Source: Bacteroidales bacterium UBA5281 (GTDB lineage: Bacteria; Bacteroidota; Bacteroidia; Bacteroidales; Lentimicrobiaceae). From it: a stretch of DNA of 64,000 nt. Position numbers and translations under genes: made by a program. The notes beneath the pieces are model-generated. The model had not been told where the DNA came from, made no database searches, and saw only the letters and a list, made by a program, of their open reading frames with translations. Every line of letters starts with the position of its first letter. Within the stretch, counting starts at the first letter, position 1. This document shows positions 7,254 through 15,974 of this stretch, one piece after another. Where the stretch lies: positions 47,492-111,491 of the forward strand of contig DHSR01000057.1 in NCBI GenBank assembly GCA_002410555.1. Reading direction: 5' to 3'.

Positions 7254-10079
7254 CTATCTTTGGCAGATTACCTTAAAGGGGCAGTAAAGGCATTTTTTCT
7301 CGTTGGAAGTTTGGGAAAAGTTCACCCCGGGATCATAAATTTCAGCAATCAGTGTGGTGAGATGCTGTTCAAATGAATCCAGGGCTGAATTATGATCTTC
7401 TTTGAGTTGTAACGTTTGTAAACCGGCTGCAATAGAACGGAAGCTGAATAATGCAGCATTGATGTGGTCTGTATTCCATGAAAAATCTTTATCTCCTTTT
7501 GCCAGATAAATGTAGAACAACAATTGAAACGCTTTTTCTTTTATGGGTTTCTCTGAATTGAAAAGATCTTCCACAGCCTTGATTCCCAAATCGCCTGATG
7601 AAACCATGCCTGTTTTATAATCAATGATAAGTGTTTCATTATCTCGATTATCAATGCGATCGGCCTTCCCGGTCAGCTTTACTTCTATAGTGCCTTTGGT
7701 GGTATCTGTTTGAAGTTTACGGCTCAGCGATTTTTCCAATGCAAGAACCTTTACCTCTGCTGTTTCATCCAGCATACTGATTTCTTTTTCCAATGCAAGG
7801 GTAATCCATTTTTTGGCCAGGGTAGCTATAAGTAAATTACGTCCGGTAGTTATGTCACCTTGCGGGAAATCATTATTAAAAGCGCTGTTAATTTTTTCGG
7901 TAATAACGTTGCTCCCGTGTTTCAACTGATCGGCAGTGATTTTTTGATTGCGCAGGGGTTGCAAAAGATTTTGCATTACCGCATGTACCACTATACCCAA
8001 AGTCCGGTGATCAATGTGCTCATCTTCCTGTTCTGTTTCATGGAGCCTGAGAACATAGCTGAAATAAAACCTTAAACTACAATTCAGATAGCTGGTAAGT
8101 GAGGTAGGTGAAAATCCTCGTCTGCCCAGATCTCTCAATTGCTGCATAATGAATTCGTCCTTTTCAATCACAATTTTTGCGATGGGATTAAGCCGGGCAG
8201 ATAATGATGGAGTGGTTTCATTGATGCTCACCCTGGTTGAATATTGGGGCATTTCGATCAGAAGCTGGGTGATAAAACGACTGCGTTCGCCTCCACCCAG
8301 CCGGCCAGGCTCGCTATTGTATATCAGCCATGCTTTCCGGCTACGTATCAGCAGCCGGTAGAAATGGTAAGCATAAATGGCCTGCTGATCACGGTGGGTA
8401 GGCATGCCAAAATGCATACGAATGTCAAATGGTATATAACTGAGGTGAGATTTGGCCACAGGTAGTACTCCCTCATTGGCCGATAGCAGGATAATGTTGT
8501 CGAAATCAAGCGTACGCGTTTCAAGTAAGCCCATTATTTGAATGCCCTGAAGAGGTTCTCCGTAAAAAGCCACTGGCATCTGATGGGCAGCTTCTGAAAA
8601 TAATAATTGAAGCGTGGAAAGTTGGCTGATAAAAGCATGAGAAGCTGAAAACTGCTGAAGGCGGTTTATAATGCGCGAGAGATTAAACAGCACTTCCATA
8701 TCGGCCTGTCTGTTTTTTATGCCCTCGGTTGAAAATCTGGATTTAATCTTGCCAATGCACTGTTGCAGGAGTAGTAACAGTGCCCGGGCATCCTTACAGT
8801 TGCCGGCAAATAAATGTGTTTCTTCATTAAAAGATGGCGCGGAAAATGTTCTCAGTTTAAGTTCTTTCAATCCATAATAGGGCCGCTTACTCTGTACTAT
8901 CTGATTGATCAGGGCCTGGCGATGTTCTTCGCTAATCAGATAAACCGCATAAGGATGCCGGAGCACATGCAGCAAATCTTTAAAATAATAGTTGAACTCC
9001 TGGTTATCCTGATTCACAACAGCATTAACATGGAGTTGTATTATATTGTTAAATAATTGATATAGTGGCGATTGGGTGAGTGGATAACCCATGGTGATGT
9101 TAAAAGCACCTGCTTCTTCAGGCATGGCATTCAATAAAGGGAGCAGTAAACTTTCATCGGCAAGTACGATGGCTGTGCTGCCTCTGGAGGTTTCATCCTC
9201 TGCCATGATTTGTCTGATAATGTGTCCGGCCATATTTGCCTGTCCCGTAAGTCCGGGTAAACCGGAAATAAGGATTTCATGTGCTTCCTCTTTAAACTTA
9301 TCACTGAATGATCCGAAATCTCCCAGTTCTTTATCTTTGCGATAACTACGAAGAAAAGTGCCTGCTTCCTGCAGGTCATTATTCATAAACCAGGCATCTG
9401 CATCCCACATCATAGTTGCTATTTTCCTGGATGTTAGTGACTTTATAAGGCGGATCTGAGCCGGAGTAAGGGCATTGAAACCGGCAAAAATAATATGATC
9501 CCATTGCTGAATATCCACAGAAATAACCCCTTCGGCAAGCATTCGGGTGGCCATTCCCTGGGTGGCAAGTTTCCGGGTCAATAATTCCTGCCTGAATATG
9601 TTATAATAAAGATGCATTGCATGGAAAAACTCCAGATAGTTCTTCTCGAAAGGGGTTAAAGGCTCGTTTTCTGCGTTCCATAACGAAATGGCTTTACTTT
9701 CGCTTAGAAAGCTGAAAAGCTGGGCAGGGTCAACCAGGTATTGCCCAACCTCTTCAAAATCATGCAGCAGCCCGGAGGCTCTTCCGTAAAATTCATCAAA
9801 ACTCAGTGCGTGTTCTCTTTCTATTTGCTGGTGCGCCGAATAAATTGACGTCATCAGATCCAGAGGATCGGGGATGAGCAAGCCGCTAAGTTGAGCGGTA
9901 AAATCTTCAATAGGCAATATTGAGGGTGCCCATACGGGTTGTTCATTTAGTGGAACCAGATATCGTTTTAAAAATAAACCAGCACGCCGGTTGGGCAACA
10001 CTACACAAAGCCTGCTTCCGGAGTGTGGAAAATGTGATTGAATATGATTGGCCAGTATTTCAAGAAATGCCTGCTTCAT
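7254..10079 (-). CDS. AddB-like PD-(D/E)XK nuclease with Fe-S cluster cysteines
   Basis: A protein of 941 residues from the chosen start, resembling the AddB/RexB subunit of AddAB-type helicase-nucleases that resect double-strand breaks. The N-terminal half is helicase-like, but the usual Walker A site is absent and VVLPNRRAGLFLKRY takes its place, so it is probably not an ATPase. The C-terminal nuclease has the catalytic IDYKTG. Its cysteines fit the AddB iron-sulfur pattern: one in LNCSLRFYF and three in the tail, CLYCPFKVIC. An upstream in-frame ATG at 10154 would overlap the preceding gene by 62 bases. ATG 10079, 13 bases after that gene's stop, begins MKQAFLEILANHIQ and fits better. No AddA partner is in the window. 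It is the last gene of the 12768-7254 operon. Confidence 0.8.
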   Translation of the reverse strand: MKQAFLEILANHIQSHFPHSGSRLCVVLPNRRAGLFLKRYLVPLNEQPVWAPSILPIEDFTAQLSGLLIPDPLDLMTSIYSAHQQIEREHALSFDEFYGRASGLLHDFEEVGQYLVDPAQLFSFLSESKAISLWNAENEPLTPFEKNYLEFFHAMHLYYNIFRQELLTRKLATQGMATRMLAEGVISVDIQQWDHIIFAGFNALTPAQIRLIKSLTSRKIATMMWDADAWFMNNDLQEAGTFLRSYRKDKELGDFGSFSDKFKEEAHEILISGLPGLTGQANMAGHIIRQIMAEDETSRGSTAIVLADESLLLPLLNAMPEEAGAFNITMGYPLTQSPLYQLFNNIIQLHVNAVVNQDNQEFNYYFKDLLHVLRHPYAVYLISEEHRQALINQIVQSKRPYYGLKELKLRTFSAPSFNEETHLFAGNCKDARALLLLLQQCIGKIKSRFSTEGIKNRQADMEVLFNLSRIINRLQQFSASHAFISQLSTLQLLFSEAAHQMPVAFYGEPLQGIQIMGLLETRTLDFDNIILLSANEGVLPVAKSHLSYIPFDIRMHFGMPTHRDQQAIYAYHFYRLLIRSRKAWLIYNSEPGRLGGGERSRFITQLLIEMPQYSTRVSINETTPSLSARLNPIAKIVIEKDEFIMQQLRDLGRRGFSPTSLTSYLNCSLRFYFSYVLRLHETEQEDEHIDHRTLGIVVHAVMQNLLQPLRNQKITADQLKHGSNVITEKINSAFNNDFPQGDITTGRNLLIATLAKKWITLALEKEISMLDETAEVKVLALEKSLSRKLQTDTTKGTIEVKLTGKADRIDNRDNETLIIDYKTGMVSSGDLGIKAVEDLFNSEKPIKEKAFQLLFYIYLAKGDKDFSWNTDHINAALFSFRSIAAGLQTLQLKEDHNSALDSFEQHLTTLIAEIYDPGVNFSQTSNEKKCLYCPFKVICQR

Positions 10080-10092
10080 GTGACTTTTTTCG

Positions 10093-10821
10093 CTAAAATT
10101 TAATTTTTTGAATGATTTCATGTGCCTGTGCCAAAGCTTCAGGTTTGCCGGCATCCAACCAATAATCAGTATTGTCGCGAAACCCTGTAATGTTGTGATG
10201 TCGTGCCAGCGATAAATAAGTTTGCATGATTGAAAATTTATCCTCAGGCGGAAAATGTTTCAATAATTCGGGTGAAATAATGTGGATTCCGCTAAAGGCC
10301 AATTCGCTGTAACTACCGGCAGAAAAAAGAAGAATTGTTTCTTCAGTTTTTACGTTTTTCCATCCGCAAAGCCTCATCTCAGGATCAAAAAGCAGGTAAC
10401 GTTGAGTAGGACGCTGCCTGACTGCCAGTGTGGTCAAAACGTTAGTTTTCAGATGATAATCATACATCTCAGCAAGATCAATACTGCTAATGATGTCACA
10501 ATTATAAAGAATAAAAGGCTGATGATCGTCAAAAAACCAGGCTGCCTTTTTCAGGCCGCCGCCGGTATCAAGCAGTTTTTCGCTTTCATCAGAAAATTCA
10601 ATCTTACAGCCAAAATTATTATTTTTAGCGAGGTATTGCCTGATGAGATCGCTTTTATGGTGTATGTTGATGATGATTTCATGGCATCCTGCATGCTTAA
10701 GTTTTAACATGGCAAACTGTAGTAAGGTATAATCGCCAACCGGAATCAATGCTTTAGGCAGCGTATCGGTAAGTGGCCTGAGCCGGCTACCCAATCCGGC
10801 AGCGAGTATCATGGCTTTCAT
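10093..10821 (-). CDS. murU: Sugar-1-phosphate nucleotidyltransferase, MurU-like
   Basis: A 242-residue nucleotidyltransferase with the signature MILAAGLGSRLRPLTDTLPK at residues 4-23 (nucleotide binding and catalytic Arg/Lys). The downstream conserved GGGLKKAAWFF and YNCDIISSID segments provide a metal-binding Asp. In Pseudomonas and Tannerella, MurU converts MurNAc-1-phosphate to UDP-MurNAc, bypassing de novo synthesis. The AmgK-like kinase two genes upstream makes that role likely here. A role in another NDP-sugar pathway (HddC/RmlA-like) cannot be excluded by sequence alone. Its start overlaps the stop of the preceding 126-residue gene by four bases (ATGA), indicating translational coupling. 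Confidence 0.75.
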   Translation of the reverse strand: MKAMILAAGLGSRLRPLTDTLPKALIPVGDYTLLQFAMLKLKHAGCHEIIINIHHKSDLIRQYLAKNNNFGCKIEFSDESEKLLDTGGGLKKAAWFFDDHQPFILYNCDIISSIDLAEMYDYHLKTNVLTTLAVRQRPTQRYLLFDPEMRLCGWKNVKTEETILLFSAGSYSELAFSGIHIISPELLKHFPPEDKFSIMQTYLSLARHHNITGFRDNTDYWLDAGKPEALAQAHEIIQKIKF

Positions 10822-11198
10822 CTTGCTTTTTTAATGGTATCTTTTTTATCCCGGTAATGGTTGCGATAAACCACTTTTTTAAATTCCCTTAGGATAATGA
10901 GTTCAGATAATATATGTGGTCGGGTTAAGTCAGGCTGCTCAGCCCAGGCTTCCTTAATGGCAGATTCAGAAATATCAATATGATATAACAGGGAAACCAG
11001 TCTGTGATTATCTGTAGCAAGCAGATCGTTCAGATAATATATAATCTCACTAAAAACCTGAGCATACACCATTTCCATGGACTGGGGAAAGTTAATTTCC
11101 ATACCAAACCTGGCAAAATCCCGGTTTATCTGGGCAATGGTTTGTTGTATCAAACTTTCTTTGGCATCAAAAGGGCTAAGGTTTTGGGCTGGATTCAT
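10818..11198 (-). CDS. Conserved-looking protein of unknown function (126 residues)
   Basis: A 126-residue acidic, mostly helical soluble protein with no signal peptide, membrane segment or motif that I recognise. It is squeezed between neighbours, starting 3 bases after the stop of the 44-residue Cys-rich gene and overlapping the MurU-like gene by 4 bases. This tight spacing strongly supports that it is real and co-translated. Its placement in a putative MurNAc-recycling operon is the only hint about function. Confidence 0.75.
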   Translation of the reverse strand: MNPAQNLSPFDAKESLIQQTIAQINRDFARFGMEINFPQSMEMVYAQVFSEIIYYLNDLLATDNHRLVSLLYHIDISESAIKEAWAEQPDLTRPHILSELIILREFKKVVYRNHYRDKKDTIKKAR

Positions 11199-11201
11199 AA
11201 A

Positions 11202-11336
11202 TCAATCCTTTCTTTTTTTTGGTTTACATACTTGCTTTTCTTTTTTAACCCTTGCACCACATTTTTTGCATTCAAACCCAGGTGAGGTGGTGTTGCTTTC
11301 TCCCTTCTTGCCTTTCTCACACATTGTTTTGCTCAT
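11202..11336 (-). CDS. 44-residue Cys-rich, zinc-ribbon-like microprotein
   Basis: A small gene found by reading the 150-base gap between neighbouring genes. The 44-residue product is very lysine-rich. It has four cysteines: C6, then CKKC at 23-26, and C37 in the segment VCKPKK. The CxxC plus flanking Cys resembles half of a zinc ribbon. It starts 16 bases after the stop of the kinase-RapZ gene and ends 3 bases before the next start, matching the spacing of the operon. Function is unknown; a metal- or nucleic-acid-binding role would be inference from composition. Confidence 0.6.
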   Translation of the reverse strand: MSKTMCEKGKKGESNTTSPGFECKKCGARVKKEKQVCKPKKRKD

Positions 11337-11352
11337 AAATGCTGTTTTTTAG

Positions 11353-12768
11353 TTATTTCACCCATTTTTCCTTCATAAGGTGTGTGGGTTCGATGATGAG
11401 GTTATACTTTTTTTTCAGGTGGTTGGAAAGCTGATTGGCACAATATACCGAGCGATGCTGGCCTCCGGTGCAGCCAAAACTCACCGAAAGACTGGTAAAT
11501 CCCCGACTCATATAATTTTCCACTGCCTGATCCACCAGGATGTAAACGCCTGACAGAAAAGTTGCCGGTTCAGCCTGCGCGGCCAGAAATTGGATGACAG
11601 GCTCATCATTTCCGCTAAGTATTTTATACGCTTCCTGCCTGCCTGGATTAGGTAAGGCGCGACAATCGAAAACAAATCCTCCTCCATGTGCTCCACTATC
11701 ATTAGGAATGCCTTCCTTAAATGAAAAGCTTTGAATTGATACTTTTAAGTCAGGTTTGGAAAGGGCGGCAAGCTTTTCATTGCCAGCCATTTTAAGCAGC
11801 AGGGAATCCAGTTCATTCAGCACCACTGGTGGATGATGGCGCTGCAATAACATTTCCAGATTTTTAAGCGCATAGGGAATGCTTTGTAAAAAATGTTTTT
11901 TGCGTTGATAAAAACCTCGGTACCCATAGGCACCAAGTGCCTGTAATATTCTGATCAGAACAAAACCATAAAAATGTTCTGTGAAAATTTTTGCATCGGT
12001 AGGAATGACTTTATTCAACTCTCTGAGGTATAATTCAAGCAATTCTTCACGAAATGGCTCAGATAAGTTGGCTTTGGCATCATACAAAAGTGAGGCCAGG
12101 TCATAGTGCAATGGACCTTTGCGTGCGCCCTGAAAATCAATAAAATAAGGTGTTTCATCAACTATCATTACATTCCTTGACTGAAAATCACGCAACATAA
12201 TGGTTTCGGCGGGTGACTCCAAAAGAAATGCCATCAAAGTGTTAAAATCATCCTCGAGTGCCTGTTCATCAAAACCAATCCCCGACAATTTGGCAAAATA
12301 ATATTTGAAATAATTTAAATCCCAGATCATACTTTGCCTGTCGAAAGCATGGCGGGGATAACAAATATTAAAGTCAAATGCAGCTACATTTCCGGTTTGC
12401 AGTAAAGGTAACTGTTTAACCACTTCACGGTAAAGTGTACAAACCCTTCCGGTAAAACCTTCCGTGGAGAGCAGTTCAAAAAGGGTGGTGTCGCCCAGAT
12501 CAGTTTGAAGATAAACGTTATTTTGGCTGTCGTGGGAATATACCCGGGGGACATTTAAGCCCTGGTTTAAAAAAAAATGACTGAAGGCAATAAAAGCCTG
12601 ATTTTCTCTTTTATCAGCATTGTAAGTTCCTATAAATGAAGCATTTTCCCCTGAGAGCCGGTAGTATAACCTGTCGGAACCTGAGGGAGCCAATGGAACA
12701 CAATGTAAAACCTCTTGTCCATTCCATTGTTTAAATAAGTGTTTGAGCGCTTCGGTACGTGGTTGCAT
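11353..12768 (-). CDS. AmgK-like sugar kinase fused to a RapZ C-terminal domain
   Basis: A protein of 471 residues from the chosen ATG. The N-terminal 320 residues are an aminoglycoside-phosphotransferase-fold kinase with catalytic loop LRDFQSRNVMI and Mg-binding FIDFQGARKGP. This matches AmgK, which phosphorylates MurNAc/GlcNAc at C1. The last 130 residues match the C-terminal domain of RapZ: FDCRALPNPG and VSFGCTGGQHRSVYCANQL. The RapZ nucleotide-binding N-terminal domain is absent. In E. coli this C-terminal domain binds glucosamine-6-phosphate, so here it may sense an amino sugar (inference). The frame opens at 12816, but a TAAATTTG promoter element at 12804-12811 would place the transcript start downstream of that codon. 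ATG 12768 (MQPRTEALKHL) is therefore preferred; 12792 is possible. First gene of a five-gene operon. Confidence 0.8.
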   Translation of the reverse strand: MQPRTEALKHLFKQWNGQEVLHCVPLAPSGSDRLYYRLSGENASFIGTYNADKRENQAFIAFSHFFLNQGLNVPRVYSHDSQNNVYLQTDLGDTTLFELLSTEGFTGRVCTLYREVVKQLPLLQTGNVAAFDFNICYPRHAFDRQSMIWDLNYFKYYFAKLSGIGFDEQALEDDFNTLMAFLLESPAETIMLRDFQSRNVMIVDETPYFIDFQGARKGPLHYDLASLLYDAKANLSEPFREELLELYLRELNKVIPTDAKIFTEHFYGFVLIRILQALGAYGYRGFYQRKKHFLQSIPYALKNLEMLLQRHHPPVVLNELDSLLLKMAGNEKLAALSKPDLKVSIQSFSFKEGIPNDSGAHGGGFVFDCRALPNPGRQEAYKILSGNDEPVIQFLAAQAEPATFLSGVYILVDQAVENYMSRGFTSLSVSFGCTGGQHRSVYCANQLSNHLKKKYNLIIEPTHLMKEKWVK

Positions 12769-12803
12769 AAACAATTTTACTAATTTCGTCATCCTGAGAA
12801 TGG

Positions 12804-12811
12804 CAAATTTA
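12804..12811 (-). promoter_or_regulatory. -7 promoter element of the kinase-RapZ operon
   Basis: On the minus strand this reads TAAATTTG, fitting TAnnTTTG. It argues against the longest open-frame start at 12816. Confidence 0.5.
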
Positions 12812-12904
12812 ACCATTTATTCATGAAAATTGGCTCAGGCATAGTCTTTGCAGTCAATAATTCTTTTTGGATGACTAACCAACCTTTAATAACGCTTTTA
12901 CCTT

Positions 12905-14377
12905 ATGGAAGTTAATGTTTCCCGCAAACAAATTATTTTTGCTCCTGATTCATCACGCATCATTGCCCGGTTTTTGCACTTAAACGATGAGAGGGCTGCT
13001 ATTCTTGTGCAGAATGTATTGGACATGTCGAAAGAAGAAATGAATGTAACACAGAGCCAGTTGTTGCGTGGATATGCCAGGCGGCATAGAAACATTTCCC
13101 GGACGCTTTCAAAGAATTTTGCCAAAATACAACCAGTCATTAAAGGTATGGGCATCAATCCTGATTCGCTTTCACCCCAGCAGCAATCCCTTATTGGTGC
13201 TTACTTTACTATGGAATACTCCATTGAATCGGCTGCTTTTTTTAACCCTTCCATGGTTGCCAGTCCCGACCAAACGGAATTGCGTTCCGATGAAAAGCGG
13301 GTAATCATCAGTTTCAGGGCAACGGGCGAAGGTCATATTTCATCTATTGTTTTCAGGGCAGGTGTGCTGGATAAAAACAATGATCTGATTCTTGAGCCCA
13401 GTGGAAAAATGTTGGCCGAAGCCGATAAAATAAAGCGACACATCTATAACAAAAAGGAATTTAAGCGCAAACTCCAGGAGATGCATGAAGGCAAGCGCAT
13501 GATCTCACCCGGTTTTGTCCTCGACAAACTGGGTGATGAATTTACCTATGGAGAGTTGATGAAAAACATCGCTTCCGAGCGGGATTCTGAAGGATTGACC
13601 GAAGAGCAGGTTACGCTGCTGAATCATATGACATGGCTTGCTTCCTCTCATTATGAAGTAAATTTTTCGATTGATTCTGCCATTTCGGAAAGGGTGATTT
13701 TCCCTATTTCTGCTACCGAGCAACGCGGTATTGAAGATGCCCGGTTTGTGCAATTTTTTGATGAAGATGGGAAATGTACTTATTATGCCACCTATACGGC
13801 GTTTGATGGTATTGCCATACTGCCGAAGCTCATAGAAACGCGTGATTTTTATAACTTCAAAATCATGCCTATAAATGGTGAAATTGCCCAAAATAAAGGT
13901 ATGGCCCTGTTTCCCCGAAAAATAAAGGGTAAATATGCCATGTTGTGCCGCATAGATGGCGTAAACAATTACATCGCCTATTCGGACAAGATCAATATAT
14001 GGAGAGAAGCAAAAATAATACAAAAGCCACGCTATCCGTGGGAACTGGTTCAAATAGGGAATTCCGGTTCTCCCATCGAAACGGATGAAGGATGGCTGGT
14101 AATTACCCACGCTGTCGGGCCAATGCGCGAGTATACCTTGTCTGCCAGCCTTTACGATCTCGACGATCCGGAAATAGAAATCGGGCGGCTGAGTACTCCC
14201 CTTATTGAACCCAATGAGATGGAGCGGGAAGGGTATGTACCCAATGTAGTGTACTCCTGTGGATCTATTATTCATAATGGTGAAGTAGTGATACCTTATG
14301 CCATGTCTGATTATGCTTCCACTTACGCTACAGTAAATCTTGAAGAATTGTTAACAGTTTTAAAAGCCGGTAAGTAG
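12905..14377 (+). CDS. GH130-family glycoside phosphorylase/hydrolase, paralogue 1
   Basis: A 490-residue protein. The first 100 residues are a helical extension (RHRNISRTLSKNFAKIQPVI), and the rest is a five-bladed GH130 beta-propeller. Recognisable GH130 elements are FNPSM...ISFRATGEGHISSI, GIEDARF with E277/D278, the motif whose Asp is the family's catalytic acid, then YYATYTAFDG, MALFPRKIKGKYAMLCRIDG, and GWLVITHAVG with H402. The last His is at the place used for phosphate in phosphorylases. GH130 enzymes act mainly on beta-mannosides by phosphorolysis, though some hydrolyse. There is no signal peptide, so it is cytoplasmic. A paralogue and a GT4 enzyme follow. Substrate is unproven. Confidence 0.85.
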   Translation: MEVNVSRKQIIFAPDSSRIIARFLHLNDERAAILVQNVLDMSKEEMNVTQSQLLRGYARRHRNISRTLSKNFAKIQPVIKGMGINPDSLSPQQQSLIGAYFTMEYSIESAAFFNPSMVASPDQTELRSDEKRVIISFRATGEGHISSIVFRAGVLDKNNDLILEPSGKMLAEADKIKRHIYNKKEFKRKLQEMHEGKRMISPGFVLDKLGDEFTYGELMKNIASERDSEGLTEEQVTLLNHMTWLASSHYEVNFSIDSAISERVIFPISATEQRGIEDARFVQFFDEDGKCTYYATYTAFDGIAILPKLIETRDFYNFKIMPINGEIAQNKGMALFPRKIKGKYAMLCRIDGVNNYIAYSDKINIWREAKIIQKPRYPWELVQIGNSGSPIETDEGWLVITHAVGPMREYTLSASLYDLDDPEIEIGRLSTPLIEPNEMEREGYVPNVVYSCGSIIHNGEVVIPYAMSDYASTYATVNLEELLTVLKAGK

Positions 14378-14504
14378 ATTTTATAAGTTTCTGATCGCCC
14401 GCATAAATTCATGATTTTGAAGTGGGAACTGCAAATATTTGTCTGCTTGCGGTTACTTTGTTCACCCAACCCGCATTAACTCTAACTACTAAACATTTTG
14501 TAAC

Positions 14505-15974
14505 ATGCTTATTGAACTCAAACAAAATAGTTTCCGTTTTACCGCTGATCCAACGCTGGTAATTCCGCTGTTCCGTAACTTGTCCGATGAGGAAAATCTA
14601 AGGATAATAAAGGGGATTCTGGAATTATCGGACAAAGAAGTGGATGAAGTTCTGGCGGTGGTAGTCCGCTCTTTGCCCGGACGTTATCGAAATATTACCA
14701 GCTTGTTTGAAAAACATTTCGAGCAAGTTAATCCATTTATAAAACAGGCCGGAAGTGATCCGGAATCTTTGAGCGATTCACGCAAAAGTTTGCTCGGAGC
14801 AGCTTTTACTTTTGACTTCCCCGTAGAAGCTGCAGGGTTGTTCAGCCCATCAGTGGCGTTTCATCCCGATCAAACGGAATTAAATTCTGGCGAAAAACGA
14901 TTGATTTTCGTACTTCGGGCTATAGGCCCGGGTCATAAGTCTTCATTGGTTTTTCGAAGTGGAGTAATCGACCGGAACAACCAGTTCACGCCTGAACCTT
15001 CAGGTAAATTATTATCGGCCGGCGAAGTTGTTTTCCCTGAATCATATAGCAAAGAGCGGTTTGTAAAAAAATTGCATTGCCTCAACGGAAAATATGAAGA
15101 CCGGTTTTACGACCGGTTATTTACCCGCTTACAGGATACTTTCACGGCCAGTCAGCTTAAGTCCGAATTAGAAGCTCTGGTGGAAGCTCACCAAATTCCA
15201 GAAAGCTTTTTTATTGAAGTAGAGCAGGCCTTAGAAACCAGCTTCGAGCTTGATTTTTCGATAGATGCCGGATTGAGTGAAAAAATAATTTATCCTTTTT
15301 CTGAAAAGGAAAAAAAAGGCTATAAAAGTCCGGTATTGGTTAAATTTGACACTCCGCAAAACGACCCATGTTATATGGGCACCTGTATTGCTGACAGCGG
15401 GAGTGGGTTGCGCTATAAGCTCTTTACCACCAGCGATTTTTATCATTTCGAGTTTTCTAACTTATTCCTGGATGATGAGCAGCTCAGCCATCCTGCATTG
15501 TTTCCCGTAAAATTTAACGGCAAATACGCTTTGCTTGCCAGCAAACGCAATGGAATTTATCTGGCATTTTCTTCCGACCTGAATCATTGGGGAGATTTTG
15601 TCTGCATTTATGAAGCACATCATGCCTGGGAGCTGGTAAAATTAACGCATAGCGGAGCTCCTTTACATACACCCCAGGGCTGGCTGATAATTACTCAGGG
15701 TACAGGCCCCGGAGGAAAAACAACGCTGTCTGCTTTGCTATTCGACAAAGATAACCCGGCTAAAATGGTGGCAGCACTCAATGAGCCGTTGTTAACTTCC
15801 ACATACGGGGACGGTTTACTACAGTTTGGTCAGGTAAGCGGGGGGGCAATACTTCATAACGAGACACTTATTGTACCTTTCAGCATCACTCGTTTCAATT
15901 CTACCTATGCTGAAATTTCATTAGAAGTTTTGATGAAACATATGGTGGCTGTTCCCGATTTGAAACGCAGATAA
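14505..15974 (+). CDS. GH130-like paralogue 2 with degenerate active site
   Basis: A 489-residue protein, collinear with the preceding gene over its full length (FSPSVAFHPDQTE, LRAIGPGHKSSLVFRSGVID, HPALFPVKFNGKYALLA, GWLIITQGTGPGG). However, the ED of the GIEDAR motif is replaced by K274/S275 (GYKSPVLV), YTAFDG by CIADSG, and the His of ITHAV by Q398. It is therefore unlikely to be an active phosphorylase. It may be a regulatory or structural partner of paralogue 1, or may bind glycan. It lies 127 bases downstream of its paralogue, in the same orientation. It has no signal peptide and appears intact, so it seems to be retained under selection (inference). Confidence 0.8.
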   Translation: MLIELKQNSFRFTADPTLVIPLFRNLSDEENLRIIKGILELSDKEVDEVLAVVVRSLPGRYRNITSLFEKHFEQVNPFIKQAGSDPESLSDSRKSLLGAAFTFDFPVEAAGLFSPSVAFHPDQTELNSGEKRLIFVLRAIGPGHKSSLVFRSGVIDRNNQFTPEPSGKLLSAGEVVFPESYSKERFVKKLHCLNGKYEDRFYDRLFTRLQDTFTASQLKSELEALVEAHQIPESFFIEVEQALETSFELDFSIDAGLSEKIIYPFSEKEKKGYKSPVLVKFDTPQNDPCYMGTCIADSGSGLRYKLFTTSDFYHFEFSNLFLDDEQLSHPALFPVKFNGKYALLASKRNGIYLAFSSDLNHWGDFVCIYEAHHAWELVKLTHSGAPLHTPQGWLIITQGTGPGGKTTLSALLFDKDNPAKMVAALNEPLLTSTYGDGLLQFGQVSGGAILHNETLIVPFSITRFNSTYAEISLEVLMKHMVAVPDLKRR

